Positions 44,745 to 54,634 of a DNA stretch of 64,000 bases are shown piece after piece. The DNA lies in contig NZ_CP029552.1 of NCBI RefSeq assembly GCF_003173775.1, forward strand, positions 1,148,501 to 1,212,500. Reading direction: 5' to 3'. This DNA is from Methylobacterium sp. 17Sr1-1. Its GTDB lineage: Bacteria > Pseudomonadota > Alphaproteobacteria > Rhizobiales > Beijerinckiaceae. Position numbers and translations under genes: made by a program. Numbering within the stretch: position 1 is the stretch's first letter; the number at the start of each line of letters is the position of its first letter. Under the pieces are notes generated by a model, which was not told the origin of the DNA, did not search any database, and worked only from the letters and a program-made list of their open reading frames with translations.

Positions 44745-45374
44745 ATGTCGACCGGACTGATTCTGCATCCCGACGGCTGCCCGCGCTGCGGGTGGCCGGG
44801 CACCGACCCGCTCTATGTCGCCTATCACGACACCGAGTGGGGCGTGCCGGAGCACGACGACCGCGCCCTCTACGAGAAGCTGATCCTCGACGGGTTCCAG
44901 GCCGGCCTGTCCTGGATCACCATCCTGCGCCGCCGCGACGGGTTCCGAAGCGCCTTCGCGGGCTTCGAGCCCGCGGCGATCGCGCGGTTCGGGCCGGCCG
45001 AGGTCGAGGCGCTGATGCAGGATACCCGCATCATCCGCAACCGCGCCAAGATCGAGGCGACGATCCGCAGCGCCCGGTCGTATCTCGCGATCCAGGAGCG
45101 CGGCCCCGGCTTCTCGGCCTTCCTGTGGGACTTCGTCGACGGGCGCCCGCTCCAGCCGCGCCCGGAGACCCGCGCCGACATCCCGACCGAGAGCCCGGTC
45201 TCGCGAGCGATGTCGAAGGCGCTCAGGGCGGAAGGGTTCGGCTTCTGCGGCCCGACCATCGTCTACGCCTTCATGCAGGCGGTCGGCATGATCAACGACC
45301 ACCTCGTCGGCTGCTGCCGCCACGACGCGTGCGCCGCCCTGCCGGGGCCGGCTGGTCCCGGGATCGCCTCGTGA
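44745..45374 (+). CDS. tag: DNA-3-methyladenine glycosylase I
   Basis: A 209-residue base excision repair enzyme. The zinc-binding residues are visible as CPRCGW near the start, YHDTEWG, and the C-terminal [15 protein letters not shown]. The aromatic pocket segment [18 protein letters not shown] is conserved. Its stop overlaps the GTG of the HD-hydrolase gene (GTGA). Confidence 0.94.
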   Translation: MSTGLILHPDGCPRCGWPGTDPLYVAYHDTEWGVPEHDDRALYEKLILDGFQAGLSWITILRRRDGFRSAFAGFEPAAIARFGPAEVEALMQDTRIIRNRAKIEATIRSARSYLAIQERGPGFSAFLWDFVDGRPLQPRPETRADIPTESPVSRAMSKALRAEGFGFCGPTIVYAFMQAVGMINDHLVGCCRHDACAALPGPAGPGIAS

Positions 45375-45985
45375 GCCCTCAAGCCAGGGCGTGGCAGCGA
45401 ATGCTCTCGGGACGGCGCCTCGACCTCCTCGACCCCTCGCCCCTCGACGTCGAGATCGTCGACATCGCCCACGGGCTCGCGCGGGTGGCGCGCTGGAACG
45501 GCCAGACCGCCGGGCCCCACGTCTTCTCGGTGGCGCAGCACTCGCTCCTCGTCGAGGCGATCGGCGGCGCCTTCGAGCCCGGCCTCGATCCGGCCGGGCG
45601 GCTGGAGCTGCTGCTGCACGACGCCCCCGAATACGTGATCGGCGACATCATCTCGCCGTTCAAGGCGGCGATCGGCCATTCCTACAAGGCGGTGGAGACG
45701 CGGCTCCTCGCGGCGATTCGCCTGCGCTTCGGCCTGACGCCGGCGCCGACCGCCGCGATGCAGCGCCTGATCAAGCGCGCCGACCGCCTGAGCGCGTATC
45801 TCGAGGCGACGCGGCTCGCCGGCTTCTCTCAAGTCGAGGCCGTGCGGGTCTTCGGCCGACCCGACCGCATCGAGGCGCCCCTCGATGCCCTGCTCGAACC
45901 CTGGCCGACCGCCGAGGCGCAAGGGGCCTTCCTCGCCCGCTTCCACGCGTTGGCCGGGGCCTTGCAGGCCGTTTCCGTATCGTGA
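45371..45985 (+). CDS. HD-domain phosphohydrolase (YfbR-like)
   Basis: A 204-residue metal-dependent hydrolase. The HD motif positions are [14 protein letters not shown] and [14 protein letters not shown], with [14 protein letters not shown] further on. The GTG at 45371 overlaps the tag stop. Relatives are 5'-deoxynucleotidases, so a nucleotide pool role is plausible but not proven. Confidence 0.85.
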   Translation: MSPQARAWQRMLSGRRLDLLDPSPLDVEIVDIAHGLARVARWNGQTAGPHVFSVAQHSLLVEAIGGAFEPGLDPAGRLELLLHDAPEYVIGDIISPFKAAIGHSYKAVETRLLAAIRLRFGLTPAPTAAMQRLIKRADRLSAYLEATRLAGFSQVEAVRVFGRPDRIEAPLDALLEPWPTAEAQGAFLARFHALAGALQAVSVS

Positions 45986-46007
45986 GCCGAAGGACGTTTG
46001 CCGCGCC

Positions 46008-46520
46008 ATGCCGACCCTGCACGTCTGCGCCCTGTCCCGCCTGCCCGAGACCGTCGCGGCCACGGGCGCGCGTCACGTGGTGACGCTGATCAACGCCGGC
46101 ACGCCGGTGACGCGGCCCGCGGCGGTCGCGGAAGCCGACCACCTGTTCGTCGGCATCAGCGACATCACCGACGCCCTCGACGGCCACGTCCTGCCCGACG
46201 AGGCCCACGTGCAGCGGCTCCTCGACTTCGTTCGTGCCTGGCCGCGCGAGCAGCCGCTGGTGATCCACTGCTACGCCGGCATCAGCCGCTCGACGGCCGC
46301 GGCCTTCATCGCGGCCTGCGCCCTGCGGCCGGACCGCGACGAGGCCGAGATCGCCCGGGGCTTGCGCGACGCCTCGCCCTCGGCGACGCCGAACCGGCGC
46401 CTCGTCGCGGTGGCAGACGCGCTCCTCGGCCGGGACGGGCGCATGGTGGCGGCCGTCGCGGCGATCGGCCGCGGTGCGGACGCTTTCGAGGGCGAGCCCT
46501 TCAGCGTCACCATCGACTGA
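46008..46520 (+). CDS. Small tyrosine-phosphatase-like protein
   Basis: A 170-residue protein with the cysteine phosphatase loop [12 protein letters not shown] (HCx5RS). The Asp general acid may be in GISDITDAL. Proteins of this type in rhizobia are annotated only as phosphatases. It is 22 bases after the HD-hydrolase gene and likely in the same transcript. Confidence 0.82.
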   Translation: MPTLHVCALSRLPETVAATGARHVVTLINAGTPVTRPAAVAEADHLFVGISDITDALDGHVLPDEAHVQRLLDFVRAWPREQPLVIHCYAGISRSTAAAFIAACALRPDRDEAEIARGLRDASPSATPNRRLVAVADALLGRDGRMVAAVAAIGRGADAFEGEPFSVTID

Positions 46521-46660
46521 TTCCACTGTGGCCGAAACGCAGCCCTGGCGCGCAAACGGGCATTCGCAGCCTCATCCCGGCCCTGCGGCACCGCCGAAGG
46601 GTTGTTTCGCGCCACCTCACTCGCCATAACCCAACGCTCATCATGGGAGCATCTTCGCGC

Positions 46661-46951
46661 ATGTCCGCAGCCCGGTCCGATGCCAGCCGCGCGGCCGTCT
46701 CCGCACCCGCCGGCCCGGCCGGACCCGCGGACCTGCCGTTCGAGAAGGCCCTCGAGGAACTCGAGGGCATCGTGCAGCGCCTGGAGCAGGGCAACGTGCC
46801 GCTCGACGAATCCGTCGCGATCTACGAGCGCGGCGAGGCCCTCAAGCGTCACTGCGAGACGCTGCTGCAGCGCGCCGAGGCGCGCATCCAGCGCATCACC
46901 CTCGGGGCGGACGGACGCGCCGCCGGCACGGCGCCGCTCGATGTCGCCTGA
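46661..46951 (+). CDS. xseB: Exodeoxyribonuclease VII small subunit
   Basis: A 96-residue protein with the family core [20 protein letters not shown], then [20 protein letters not shown]. It forms the small subunits of exonuclease VII. A GGGAG at 46646-46650 supports ATG at 46661; an in-frame ATG at 46643 adds six residues. The position just upstream of dxs is standard for alphaproteobacteria. Confidence 0.93.
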   Translation: MSAARSDASRAAVSAPAGPAGPADLPFEKALEELEGIVQRLEQGNVPLDESVAIYERGEALKRHCETLLQRAEARIQRITLGADGRAAGTAPLDVA

Positions 46952-47008
46952 TCGCTCCCAATTCCGCGCCGGGTTCCGGCGGCGGGTTCTCCCCTTCCGG
47001 ACGTGAGG

Positions 47009-49018
47009 ATGGCTCCGGTGTCACCGCTCAATCTCCCCCTCCTCGACCGCGTCCGCGAGCCGGCGGATCTCCGCCAGCTGCCCGAGAGCGACCTGACCCA
47101 GCTCGCCGCCGAGCTGCGCGCCGAGACCATCGACGCCGTCTCCGTCACCGGCGGCCACCTCGGCGCGGGCCTCGGCGTCGTCGAGCTCACCGTCGCCCTG
47201 CACTACGTCTTCAACACCCCCGACGACCGCATCATCTGGGATGTCGGCCACCAGGCCTATCCCCACAAGATCCTGACCGGCCGCCGCGACCGCATCCGCA
47301 CCCTGCGCCAGGGCGGCGGCCTCTCGGGCTTCACCAAGCGCGCCGAGAGCCCCTACGATCCCTTCGGCGCCGCCCACTCCTCCACCTCGATCTCCGCCGG
47401 CCTCGGCATGGCCATCGGCCGCGACCTCTCGGACGCCGCTGCGAAAGCCCGCGGGGAGACGCCCCCGCGCCGCAACGTGGTCGCCGTCATCGGCGACGGC
47501 TCGATCTCGGCCGGCATGGCCTACGAGGCGATGAACAACGCCGGCGCGCTGAAGAGCCGCCTCATCGTCATCCTCAACGACAACGACATGTCGATCGCGC
47601 CCCCCGTCGGCGCCATGTCGTCCTACCTCGCCCGCCTCGTCTCGGGCGACACGTATCGCTCGCTGCGCGACACCGCCAAGCAGTTCGGCCGGCTCTTGCC
47701 GAAGGCGATCTACGACACCGCGGCGCGGGCCGAGGAGTACGCTCGCGGCATCCTGGCCGGCGGCGGCACGATGTTCGAGGAGCTCGGCTTCCACTATGTC
47801 GGGCCGATCGACGGCCACAACCTCGACCACCTGCTCCCCGTCCTCAAGAACGTGCGCGACGCGCCCGACGGCCCGGTGCTGGTCCACGTCGTCACCCAGA
47901 AGGGCAAGGGCTACGCGCCCGCCGAGGCCGCGGCCGATCGCGGCCACGCGGTGGTGAAGTTCGACGTCGTCTCGGGCAAGCAGACCAAGGCCAAGCCCAA
48001 CGCCCCGGCCTATACCCGCGTGTTCGGCGAGAGCCTGATCAAGGCGGCGGACGCCGACGACAAGGTGGTGGCGATCACCGCCGCGATGCCGTCGGGCACC
48101 GGCGTCGATCTGTTCGCCAAGGTTCATCCCGAGCGGACCTTCGACGTCGGCATCGCCGAGCAGCACGCGGTGACCTTCGCGGGTGGCCTGGCGACGGAAG
48201 GGTTCAAGCCGTTCTGCGCGATCTACTCGACGTTCCTGCAGCGCGGCTACGACCAGCTGGTGCACGACGTGGCGCTGCAGAACCTGCCCGTCCGCTTCGC
48301 CCTCGACCGGGCCGGTCTGGTGGGGGCGGACGGCGCGACGCATGCGGGCGCGTTCGACCTGGCCTATCTGTGCTGCCTGCCGAACATGACGGTGATGGCG
48401 GCGGCCGACGAGGCCGAGCTGGTGCACATGGTGGCGACCGCCCACGCGCACGATTCGGGTCCGATCGCGTTCCGCTACCCGCGGGGCGAGGGCGTCGGCG
48501 TCGAAATGCCCGAGACGGGCGAGGTGCTGCCGATCGGCAAGGGGCGGGTGATCCGGCGTCCGGAGGGCGCGCGGGTGGCGCTGCTGAGCCTGGGCACGCG
48601 CCTGGCGGAGGCCTTGAAGGCGGCGGAGCGTCTGGAGGCGGCCGGCATCGCCGTGACGGTGGCGGATGCGCGGTTCGCCAAGCCCCTGGACGAGGCGCTG
48701 ATCCTGGACCTTGCGGCGAGCCACGAGGTTCTGGTGACCCTGGAAGAGGGGTCGGTGGGCGGCTTCGGGGCGATGGTGCTGCACCTGTTGTCGGGGCGCG
48801 GCGCGCTGGACGAGGGCAAGGTGCGGGTTCGGACGCTGACGCTGCCGGATACCTACCAGGAGCACGACACGCCGGACCGGATGTACGCGGAGGCCGGTCT
48901 CGACGCGGCCTCGATCGTCAAGGTGGTGGAGGCGACCCTGCCGGCGCGGGAGGCGCCCAAGTCCGCTGGCAACGTGACCGCCAGCAACGTCGTCAGCGTC
49001 GCCCGGCGCCAGCGCTAG
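47009..49018 (+). CDS. dxs: 1-deoxy-D-xylulose-5-phosphate synthase
   Basis: A 669-residue thiamine-diphosphate enzyme starting the MEP isoprenoid pathway from pyruvate and glyceraldehyde 3-phosphate. Present are [20 protein letters not shown], the ThDP/Mg motif [18 protein letters not shown], the catalytic Glu in [16 protein letters not shown] and the C-terminal transketolase domain. A GTG at 47003 is two codons upstream of the ATG used. Confidence 0.96.
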   Translation: MAPVSPLNLPLLDRVREPADLRQLPESDLTQLAAELRAETIDAVSVTGGHLGAGLGVVELTVALHYVFNTPDDRIIWDVGHQAYPHKILTGRRDRIRTLRQGGGLSGFTKRAESPYDPFGAAHSSTSISAGLGMAIGRDLSDAAAKARGETPPRRNVVAVIGDGSISAGMAYEAMNNAGALKSRLIVILNDNDMSIAPPVGAMSSYLARLVSGDTYRSLRDTAKQFGRLLPKAIYDTAARAEEYARGILAGGGTMFEELGFHYVGPIDGHNLDHLLPVLKNVRDAPDGPVLVHVVTQKGKGYAPAEAAADRGHAVVKFDVVSGKQTKAKPNAPAYTRVFGESLIKAADADDKVVAITAAMPSGTGVDLFAKVHPERTFDVGIAEQHAVTFAGGLATEGFKPFCAIYSTFLQRGYDQLVHDVALQNLPVRFALDRAGLVGADGATHAGAFDLAYLCCLPNMTVMAAADEAELVHMVATAHAHDSGPIAFRYPRGEGVGVEMPETGEVLPIGKGRVIRRPEGARVALLSLGTRLAEALKAAERLEAAGIAVTVADARFAKPLDEALILDLAASHEVLVTLEEGSVGGFGAMVLHLLSGRGALDEGKVRVRTLTLPDTYQEHDTPDRMYAEAGLDAASIVKVVEATLPAREAPKSAGNVTASNVVSVARRQR

Positions 49019-49027
49019 AACCCGTCC

Positions 49028-49059
49028 CGGGCCGCGTCCGGCGGACGCGGCCCGGTTTC
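49028..49059 (+). terminator. Rho-independent terminator after dxs
   Basis: CGGGCCGCGTCC (49028-49039) and GGACGCGGCCCG (49043-49054) form a perfect 12-bp stem with a GGC loop, followed by GTTTCT. It lies between the convergent dxs and sodC stops and may work for both. Confidence 0.8.
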
Positions 49060-49064
49060 TCGCG

Positions 49065-49601
49065 TTACTTGATCACCGCACAGCCGATGCGGGCGCCCGC
49101 ATTCCCGATCGGCTGGGTGGCATGGTCGTCCTCGTTGGCGTGGATGATCAGGGCCGAGCCGTCATTGTCCTTCAGGCCGCCTTCGCCGGTGAGCGGCGTG
49201 TCGCTCGACACCTCGGCATTCACAGAGCCGTCGGCATTGGCGTAGACGTTCGGCAGGTCGCCCTCGTCGGGCCCTTCCGCGTTCAGCAGGCCGTGCTTGG
49301 CGTTGTCGTGATTGACGTGCGCCTTCGACTCCTGGAACTTGTCGGTATCGGCGCAGCTGCCGACCGCGTGGAAGTGGATGCCGTGCCAGCCGGGCGGCAG
49401 GCCGCCGGCCTGGATCGTCACCCGCATCACGAGGGTGTTGGCGCCGTCGCGGAGCGCGATCTTGCCGATCGTCTCGCCCTTGTTGTTGACGATCGGCGCG
49501 TCGTAGGTCGTCGGCGCGGCCTGGTCGGCGGGCTTGTCCTGCGCGAGGGCCGGGGCCGCCAGACCGAGGGCCAGGGCGCCGGCGAGCGTGACGATTCTCA
49601 T
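49065..49601 (-). CDS. sodC: Cu/Zn superoxide dismutase
   Basis: A 178-residue periplasmic enzyme with a signal peptide (MRIVTLAGALALGLAAPALA). Copper and zinc ligands are in GIHFHAVGSC, HVNHDNAKHGLLN and IHANEDDHAT, and the intramolecular disulfide Cys are in GSC and IGCAVIK. It lies opposite to, and between, dxs and tlyA, which are normally adjacent or close in rhizobia. Confidence 0.95.
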   Translation of the reverse strand: MRIVTLAGALALGLAAPALAQDKPADQAAPTTYDAPIVNNKGETIGKIALRDGANTLVMRVTIQAGGLPPGWHGIHFHAVGSCADTDKFQESKAHVNHDNAKHGLLNAEGPDEGDLPNVYANADGSVNAEVSSDTPLTGEGGLKDNDGSALIIHANEDDHATQPIGNAGARIGCAVIK

Positions 49602-49717
49602 GGGACCACTCTCCTCGTGTGTCGCGGTCTAGCTAGGGCGCGCGGCGCCGGTGGGGACGGCCCGGCGCGAGCGAAGTCGCGACGGGGCCGCACTTATTCG
49701 ACCAAGGACAAAGGGTG

Positions 49718-50461
49718 ATGACGACGGGCGAGCGCCTGCGGGCCGACCGCCTCCTGGTGGAGGCGGGCCATTTCGAGAGTCGGGCGCGGGCCCAGGCCGC
49801 GATCGAGGCCGGGCTGGTGCGGGCCGACGGAGTCGTCGTGCGCCGGGCCTCGGACCTGATCGCCCGGAGCGCCGCCATCGTGGCGGAAGCCCCGCACCCC
49901 TACGTGTCCCGCGGCGGGCTCAAGCTCGCCGCCGCCCTCGACGCGTTCGGGATCGATCCCGCCGGCCGGACCTGCCTCGATCTCGGCGCCTCGACCGGCG
50001 GCTTCACCGACGTGCTGCTGCGCCGCGGCGCGGCCCTCGTCCACGCCGTCGATGTCGGCCGGGGCCAGCTCCATCCGAGCCTCGCCGGCGATCCCCGCGT
50101 CTCGGCGCTGGAAGCGACCGACGCCCGCGCCCTCACCCCGTTTCCCGTGCCGCCCTCCCTCCTGGTGATCGACGTGAGCTTCATCTCCCTGCGGCTGGTC
50201 CTGCCGCCCGTGATTCCGCTCCTGGCGCCCGACGCCGCGCTCGCGGCTTTGATCAAGCCGCAATTCGAGGCCGGGCGCGCGCATGTCGGCCGCGGCGGGC
50301 TGGTGCGTGACGAGGCGGTGCAAAACGAGGTCTGCGGGCGGATCCAGGCGCTGATCGAGTCCCTGGGCTTCGCGGTTCGCGGCCTGATTCCGTCGCCGGT
50401 CGAGGGCGGCGACGGCAACAAGGAATTCCTGATCGGCGCGGTGCGGGAGTGTGCGCGATGA
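49718..50461 (+). CDS. tlyA: TlyA-family rRNA (cytidine-2'-O)-methyltransferase
   Basis: A 247-residue protein with an N-terminal S4 RNA-binding domain (RLRADRLLVEAGHFESRARA) and an FtsJ-like methyltransferase domain, with the SAM site in LDLGASTGGFTDVLLRRGA. A GTG directly precedes the ATG used. Its stop overlaps the following methyltransferase start (ATGA). Confidence 0.9.
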   Translation: MTTGERLRADRLLVEAGHFESRARAQAAIEAGLVRADGVVVRRASDLIARSAAIVAEAPHPYVSRGGLKLAAALDAFGIDPAGRTCLDLGASTGGFTDVLLRRGAALVHAVDVGRGQLHPSLAGDPRVSALEATDARALTPFPVPPSLLVIDVSFISLRLVLPPVIPLLAPDAALAALIKPQFEAGRAHVGRGGLVRDEAVQNEVCGRIQALIESLGFAVRGLIPSPVEGGDGNKEFLIGAVRECAR

Positions 50462-51723
50462 GCGACGTGATGGAGATCGCCCGCCTGGGCCTGCGCGGTG
50501 ACGGGGTGACGGCGGACGGCATCGTGGTGCCGGGCGCGCTGCCGGGCGAGACGGTGCGGGCGCAAGCGGAGGAGGGGAGCCGCCCGCCCCGCGCCCGGCT
50601 CGACGCGGTGCTGACCCCGTCAGCCGATCGGATCGCGCCGTTCTGCCCGTATTTCGGTACCTGCGGCGGCTGCGCGATCCAGCACCTCGCGCCCGCGCCT
50701 TACGCCGACTGGAAGCGCGACCTCGTCGTCGGGGCGCTGGCGCGGGCCGGGATCGCGGCACCGGTGGCGCCGCTCCTCGACGCCCATGGCGCGGGTCGCC
50801 GCCGCATCACCCTGCACGTGCGCGCCGGCGAGGGCGGGCCGCAGGCGGGATTCATGGCGGCGCGCAGCCACGCGCTGGTGGCGATCGACCATTGCCCGAT
50901 CACGGAGGTCGCCCTGCACCGTGCCCCCGAGATCGCCCGCCGGGTGAGCCGGCCGCTCGGCGGCGGAGGGGCTAAGCCCCTCGACGTGCAGGTGACCGCG
51001 ACCGCGGGCGGCCTCGACGTCGACATCCGCGGCCACGGGCCGGCCTCCGACCGGGCGCGCCAGGCGCTGGTCCTGCTCGCGGGCGAACTCGACCTCGCGC
51101 GGATCTCGCTCCATGGCGATGTGCTGATCGTGCGCCGCCCGCCGGAGATCCCGGCCGGCCGCTCCCGGCTGGTGCCGCCGGCCGGCGGCTTCCTCCAGGC
51201 GACGGCGGAGGGGGAGGCGACGCTCGCCCGCCTCGTCGTCGAGGGGGTGGGCAAGGCCAAGGGGACCAGTAAGGCCAAACGCGTCGTCGATCTCTTCTCC
51301 GGCGCCGGCGCCTTCTCGCTGGCGTTGGCGGAAGGCCACACCGTCCACGCGGTCGAGGGCGAGGCCGCGGCACTCACGTCCCTCGACCGCGCCTTCCGGG
51401 ACACGGCGGGCCTGCGCACCATCACCACCGAGCGCCGCGACCTCTTCCGGCGCCCGCTCCTGGCCCCCGAGCTCGACCGCTACGACGCCGTGGTGTTCGA
51501 TCCGCCCCGCGCCGGCGCCGAGGCGCAGAGCGCAAGAATCGCCGAATCGAAGGTGCCGGTGGTGGTCGGCGTGTCCTGCGACGCCGGCAGCTTCGCGCGC
51601 GATGCCGCGCTGCTGGTGCGGGGCGGCTACACGCTCGAGGCGGTGACCCCGGTCGATCAGTTCCGGCATTCGCCGCATGTCGAGATCGTCGGCGTGTTCC
51701 GGCGGCCTGGGAAGAAGCGGTAA
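50458..51723 (+). CDS. RlmD/TrmA-family RNA (uracil-5-)-methyltransferase
   Basis: A 421-residue class I SAM-dependent RNA methyltransferase. The iron-sulfur Cys are in FCPYFGTCGGCAIQH and in DHCPIT, the SAM motif is VVDLFSGAGAFSLALA, and the catalytic Cys is in VGVSCDAGSFARD after FDPPRAGAEAQ. It is translationally coupled to tlyA. The target uracil (23S rRNA or tRNA) is not decided by sequence alone. Confidence 0.9.
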   Translation: MSDVMEIARLGLRGDGVTADGIVVPGALPGETVRAQAEEGSRPPRARLDAVLTPSADRIAPFCPYFGTCGGCAIQHLAPAPYADWKRDLVVGALARAGIAAPVAPLLDAHGAGRRRITLHVRAGEGGPQAGFMAARSHALVAIDHCPITEVALHRAPEIARRVSRPLGGGGAKPLDVQVTATAGGLDVDIRGHGPASDRARQALVLLAGELDLARISLHGDVLIVRRPPEIPAGRSRLVPPAGGFLQATAEGEATLARLVVEGVGKAKGTSKAKRVVDLFSGAGAFSLALAEGHTVHAVEGEAAALTSLDRAFRDTAGLRTITTERRDLFRRPLLAPELDRYDAVVFDPPRAGAEAQSARIAESKVPVVVGVSCDAGSFARDAALLVRGGYTLEAVTPVDQFRHSPHVEIVGVFRRPGKKR

Positions 51724-51769
51724 TATCCGCTCATAAGTATACGTTAAAATTTAGTCCATCTCATTCACG

Positions 51770-51878
51770 ACCTCATCCTGAGGTGCCGCGTAGCGGCCTC
51801 GAAGGAGGACTCCAGAAGTCTCAGCGCGCTCTGGAGCCCTCCTTCGAGGCTCACTTCGTTCGTACCTCAGGATGAGGT
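51770..51878. repeat. 109-bp palindromic repeat
   Basis: ACCTCATCCTGAGGT at the left pairs with ACCTCAGGATGAGGT at the right, and GCCTCGAAGGAGGACTCCAG pairs with CTGGAGCCCTCCTTCGAGGC. Elements with CCTCATCCTGAGG ends are abundant in rhizobial genomes. It lies between two convergent genes. Confidence 0.85.
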
Positions 51879-51911
51879 TATGGGTAGGATGAAGCACACC
51901 GATGCCTGATC

Positions 51912-54614
51912 TCACTTCTCCGGCGCCGCCGGCACCTGCCCGCCCGCCACATTCCGCCGCGGCTGCAACAGCAGCGCGAGCAGCCCGGTCCACCCGGTCT
52001 GGTGCGCCGCCCCGAGCCCGGCCCCCGTGTCGCCGTGGAAATACTCGTGGAACGGGACGTGGTCGCGAAAGTGCGGATCGTCCTGGAACAGGGACTCGTC
52101 GCCCAGCACCGGCCGCCGGCCGTCAGGGCCGCGTAAGACCAGGCGGGTGAGGCGCGCGGACAATTCGTCGGCGATTTCCGGCAGGGTGAGGTAGGTCTTC
52201 GAGCCCGACGGGCACTCGACCTTGAAGTCCGGTCCGTAGAAGCGGCCGAACTCGGTCAGGGCCTCGACCAGCAGGAAATTGATCGGCAGCCAGATCGGGC
52301 CGCGCCAGTTCGAGTTGCCGCCGAATACCGCGGTGGTCGATTCCGCCGGCTCGTAATCGACCGCGAAGGTCTCGCCGTCCCAGGGGAAGCGGAACGGCGC
52401 CGCCGCATGCGCCTTCGAGACGGAGCGCACGCCGTGGGGGGACAGGAACTCGGTCTCGTCGAGCATCCGGCGCAGGAGCGCCTTCATGCGGTGGCGGCGC
52501 AGCAGCGAGAGCAGCACCCGGTTGCCGCGGCCCGGCTCCTCCCAGCGCGAGACCTGGGCGGCGAGGTCGGGGCGGTGGGTGAGGAGCCACCGGGCACGGC
52601 GTGCGAAATCGGGGAAGCGCTTCCCCATATCCTCGTCCAGCACCTCGACGGCGCAGAGCGGGATCAGCCCGACGAGGGAGCGCACCCGGAGCGGCACCTG
52701 GCGGCCATCAGGGAGGCTCAGCACGTCGTAGTAGAACTCGTCCGACTCGTCCCACAGCCCAGTGCCGTTGCCGCCGACATGGGTCATCGCCTCGGCGATG
52801 GTGAGGAAATGCTCGAAGAACTTGGTGGCGATGTCCTCGTAGACCGGATCCTCGATCGCGAGTTCGAGGGCGATGCGCATCAGGTTGAGGCTGTACATCG
52901 CCATCCAGGCGGTGCCGTCGGCCTGGTCGAGGGTGCCGCCGGTGGGAAGCCGCGCCGAGCGGTCGAAGATGCCGATATTGTCGAGGCCGAGGAAGCCGCC
53001 CTGGAAGACGTTGCGGTCGCCGGCATCCTTGCGGTTCACCCACCAGGTGAAGTTCAGCATCAGCTTGTGGAAGACCCGCTCCAGGAAGGCGCGGTCGGCC
53101 GTCCCCGTCATCGCCTGGTCCATACGGTAGACCCGGAGCGCCGCCCAGGCATGGACCGGCGGGTTCACGTCGCCGAAGGCCCATTCGTAGGCCGGCAATT
53201 GCCCGTTCGGGTGCATGTACCATTCGCGGGTGAGCAGGATCAGCTGGCCCTTGGCGAAGGCTGGGTCGACCAGCGCGAAGGTCACGCAGTGGAAGGCGAG
53301 GTCCCAGGCCGCGTACCAGGGGTATTCCCACTTGTCCGGCATCGAGACGATGTCGGCGTTGTTGAGATGCGTCCAGTCGCTGTCGCGGCCGTGGCGGCGC
53401 GCCTCGGGCGGGGCCGGCTGGGCCGGGTCGCCGGCGAGCCAGCGCCGGACGTCGAAATGGTAGAACTGCTTCGACCACAGCATGCCGGCGAGCGCCTGGC
53501 GCTGCACCAGGCGGGCATCCGGATCGGCGATGTCGCGCTGGAGCGCGCCGTAGAAGGCGTCGGCCTCGGCGAGGCGGCGCGCCATCACGGCGTCGAAACC
53601 CGCGACGTCGCGGTCGTCCGGGCCTGCGGCGGGGCTCAGGCGGAAGCGCAGCACCGTGGTGCCGCCCGCCGGCACGGTGACCGTCGCCCAGGCGGCGCAT
53701 TTGGTGCCCTCGGCGAGCGGGTTCACCGCCTCGCGCCGCCCCTCGACCACGCGATCGTTGATCGCGTCCTTCGGGTGGGCAGGCCCGGATGTGCCGAAGA
53801 GACGACCGGCATTGGTCTCGTTCTCGCAGAACAGGAACTCGGCCGGCTGCAGAGCGGCGAACCGCATCGGCGGCAGGCTCTTGCGCGTCGCCTCGACGGC
53901 ACCGGTCTCGGTCAGGCGCAGGAGCGGGCGCGGATGCTCCGGCTCCCAAGATTCCCGTCCCCACGACCAGGTGTTGCGCGACCAGAGCTGCGGCAGGACG
54001 TGGAGCTCCGCCGGGTCGGGGCCGCGGTTGACGACCGTCACCCGCATCAGGACGTCGTCGGGCGCGGCCTTGGCGTATTCCACCGTCACGTCGTGGTAGC
54101 GCCGCTGCGCGAACACGCCGGTGTCGGCGATCTCGTATTCCGGTAGGTTCTGTCCCTTGCGCCGTCCGTTCTCGGCGACGAGGTCGGCATAGGGGTAGGC
54201 GGCGTGCGGGTACTTGTAGAGCATCCGCATGTAAGAATGCGTCGGGGTGGCGTCGAGGTACCACCACAGCTCCTTGACGTCCTCGCCGTGATTGCCCTCG
54301 CTGTTGGTGAGGCCGAACATCCGCTCCTTCAGGATCGGGTCGCGGCCGTTCCACAGGGCGAGGCCCAGGCACCAGAGCTGGCGGTCGTCGCTGAAACCCG
54401 CGATGCCGTCCTCGCCCCAGCGATAGGCACGGGAGCGGGCGTGGTCGTGGGGCAGGTAGTCCCAGGCGGTGCCGCCCGCGCTGTAATCCTCCCGCACCGT
54501 GCCCCATTGCCGCTCGCTCAGGTACGGCCCCCAACGATGCCAGCCCTCCGTGGCGACGGCGGCGAGGCGACGGCCCTCCTCGGTGTCGGTGAGGCAGGGG
54601 ACGGGACCGGGCAT
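51912..54614 (-). CDS. GH63-like (MGH1-type) glucosidase domain protein
   Basis: A 900-residue predicted cytosolic glycosidase with an (alpha/alpha)6 barrel. Segments [40 protein letters not shown] and [20 protein letters not shown] match the large GH63/mannosyl-oligosaccharide glucosidase-like family seen in bacteria next to glycogen or trehalose genes. ATG at 54614 has GGAGG eight bases upstream; a GTG at 54638 overlaps the preceding stop and is a weaker alternative. It lies 20 bases after the debranching enzyme gene, third in a zwf-led operon. Confidence 0.88.
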   Translation of the reverse strand: MPGPVPCLTDTEEGRRLAAVATEGWHRWGPYLSERQWGTVREDYSAGGTAWDYLPHDHARSRAYRWGEDGIAGFSDDRQLWCLGLALWNGRDPILKERMFGLTNSEGNHGEDVKELWWYLDATPTHSYMRMLYKYPHAAYPYADLVAENGRRKGQNLPEYEIADTGVFAQRRYHDVTVEYAKAAPDDVLMRVTVVNRGPDPAELHVLPQLWSRNTWSWGRESWEPEHPRPLLRLTETGAVEATRKSLPPMRFAALQPAEFLFCENETNAGRLFGTSGPAHPKDAINDRVVEGRREAVNPLAEGTKCAAWATVTVPAGGTTVLRFRLSPAAGPDDRDVAGFDAVMARRLAEADAFYGALQRDIADPDARLVQRQALAGMLWSKQFYHFDVRRWLAGDPAQPAPPEARRHGRDSDWTHLNNADIVSMPDKWEYPWYAAWDLAFHCVTFALVDPAFAKGQLILLTREWYMHPNGQLPAYEWAFGDVNPPVHAWAALRVYRMDQAMTGTADRAFLERVFHKLMLNFTWWVNRKDAGDRNVFQGGFLGLDNIGIFDRSARLPTGGTLDQADGTAWMAMYSLNLMRIALELAIEDPVYEDIATKFFEHFLTIAEAMTHVGGNGTGLWDESDEFYYDVLSLPDGRQVPLRVRSLVGLIPLCAVEVLDEDMGKRFPDFARRARWLLTHRPDLAAQVSRWEEPGRGNRVLLSLLRRHRMKALLRRMLDETEFLSPHGVRSVSKAHAAAPFRFPWDGETFAVDYEPAESTTAVFGGNSNWRGPIWLPINFLLVEALTEFGRFYGPDFKVECPSGSKTYLTLPEIADELSARLTRLVLRGPDGRRPVLGDESLFQDDPHFRDHVPFHEYFHGDTGAGLGAAHQTGWTGLLALLLQPRRNVAGGQVPAAPEK

Positions 54615-54634
54615 CGCGGGATCCTCCACGGGTG

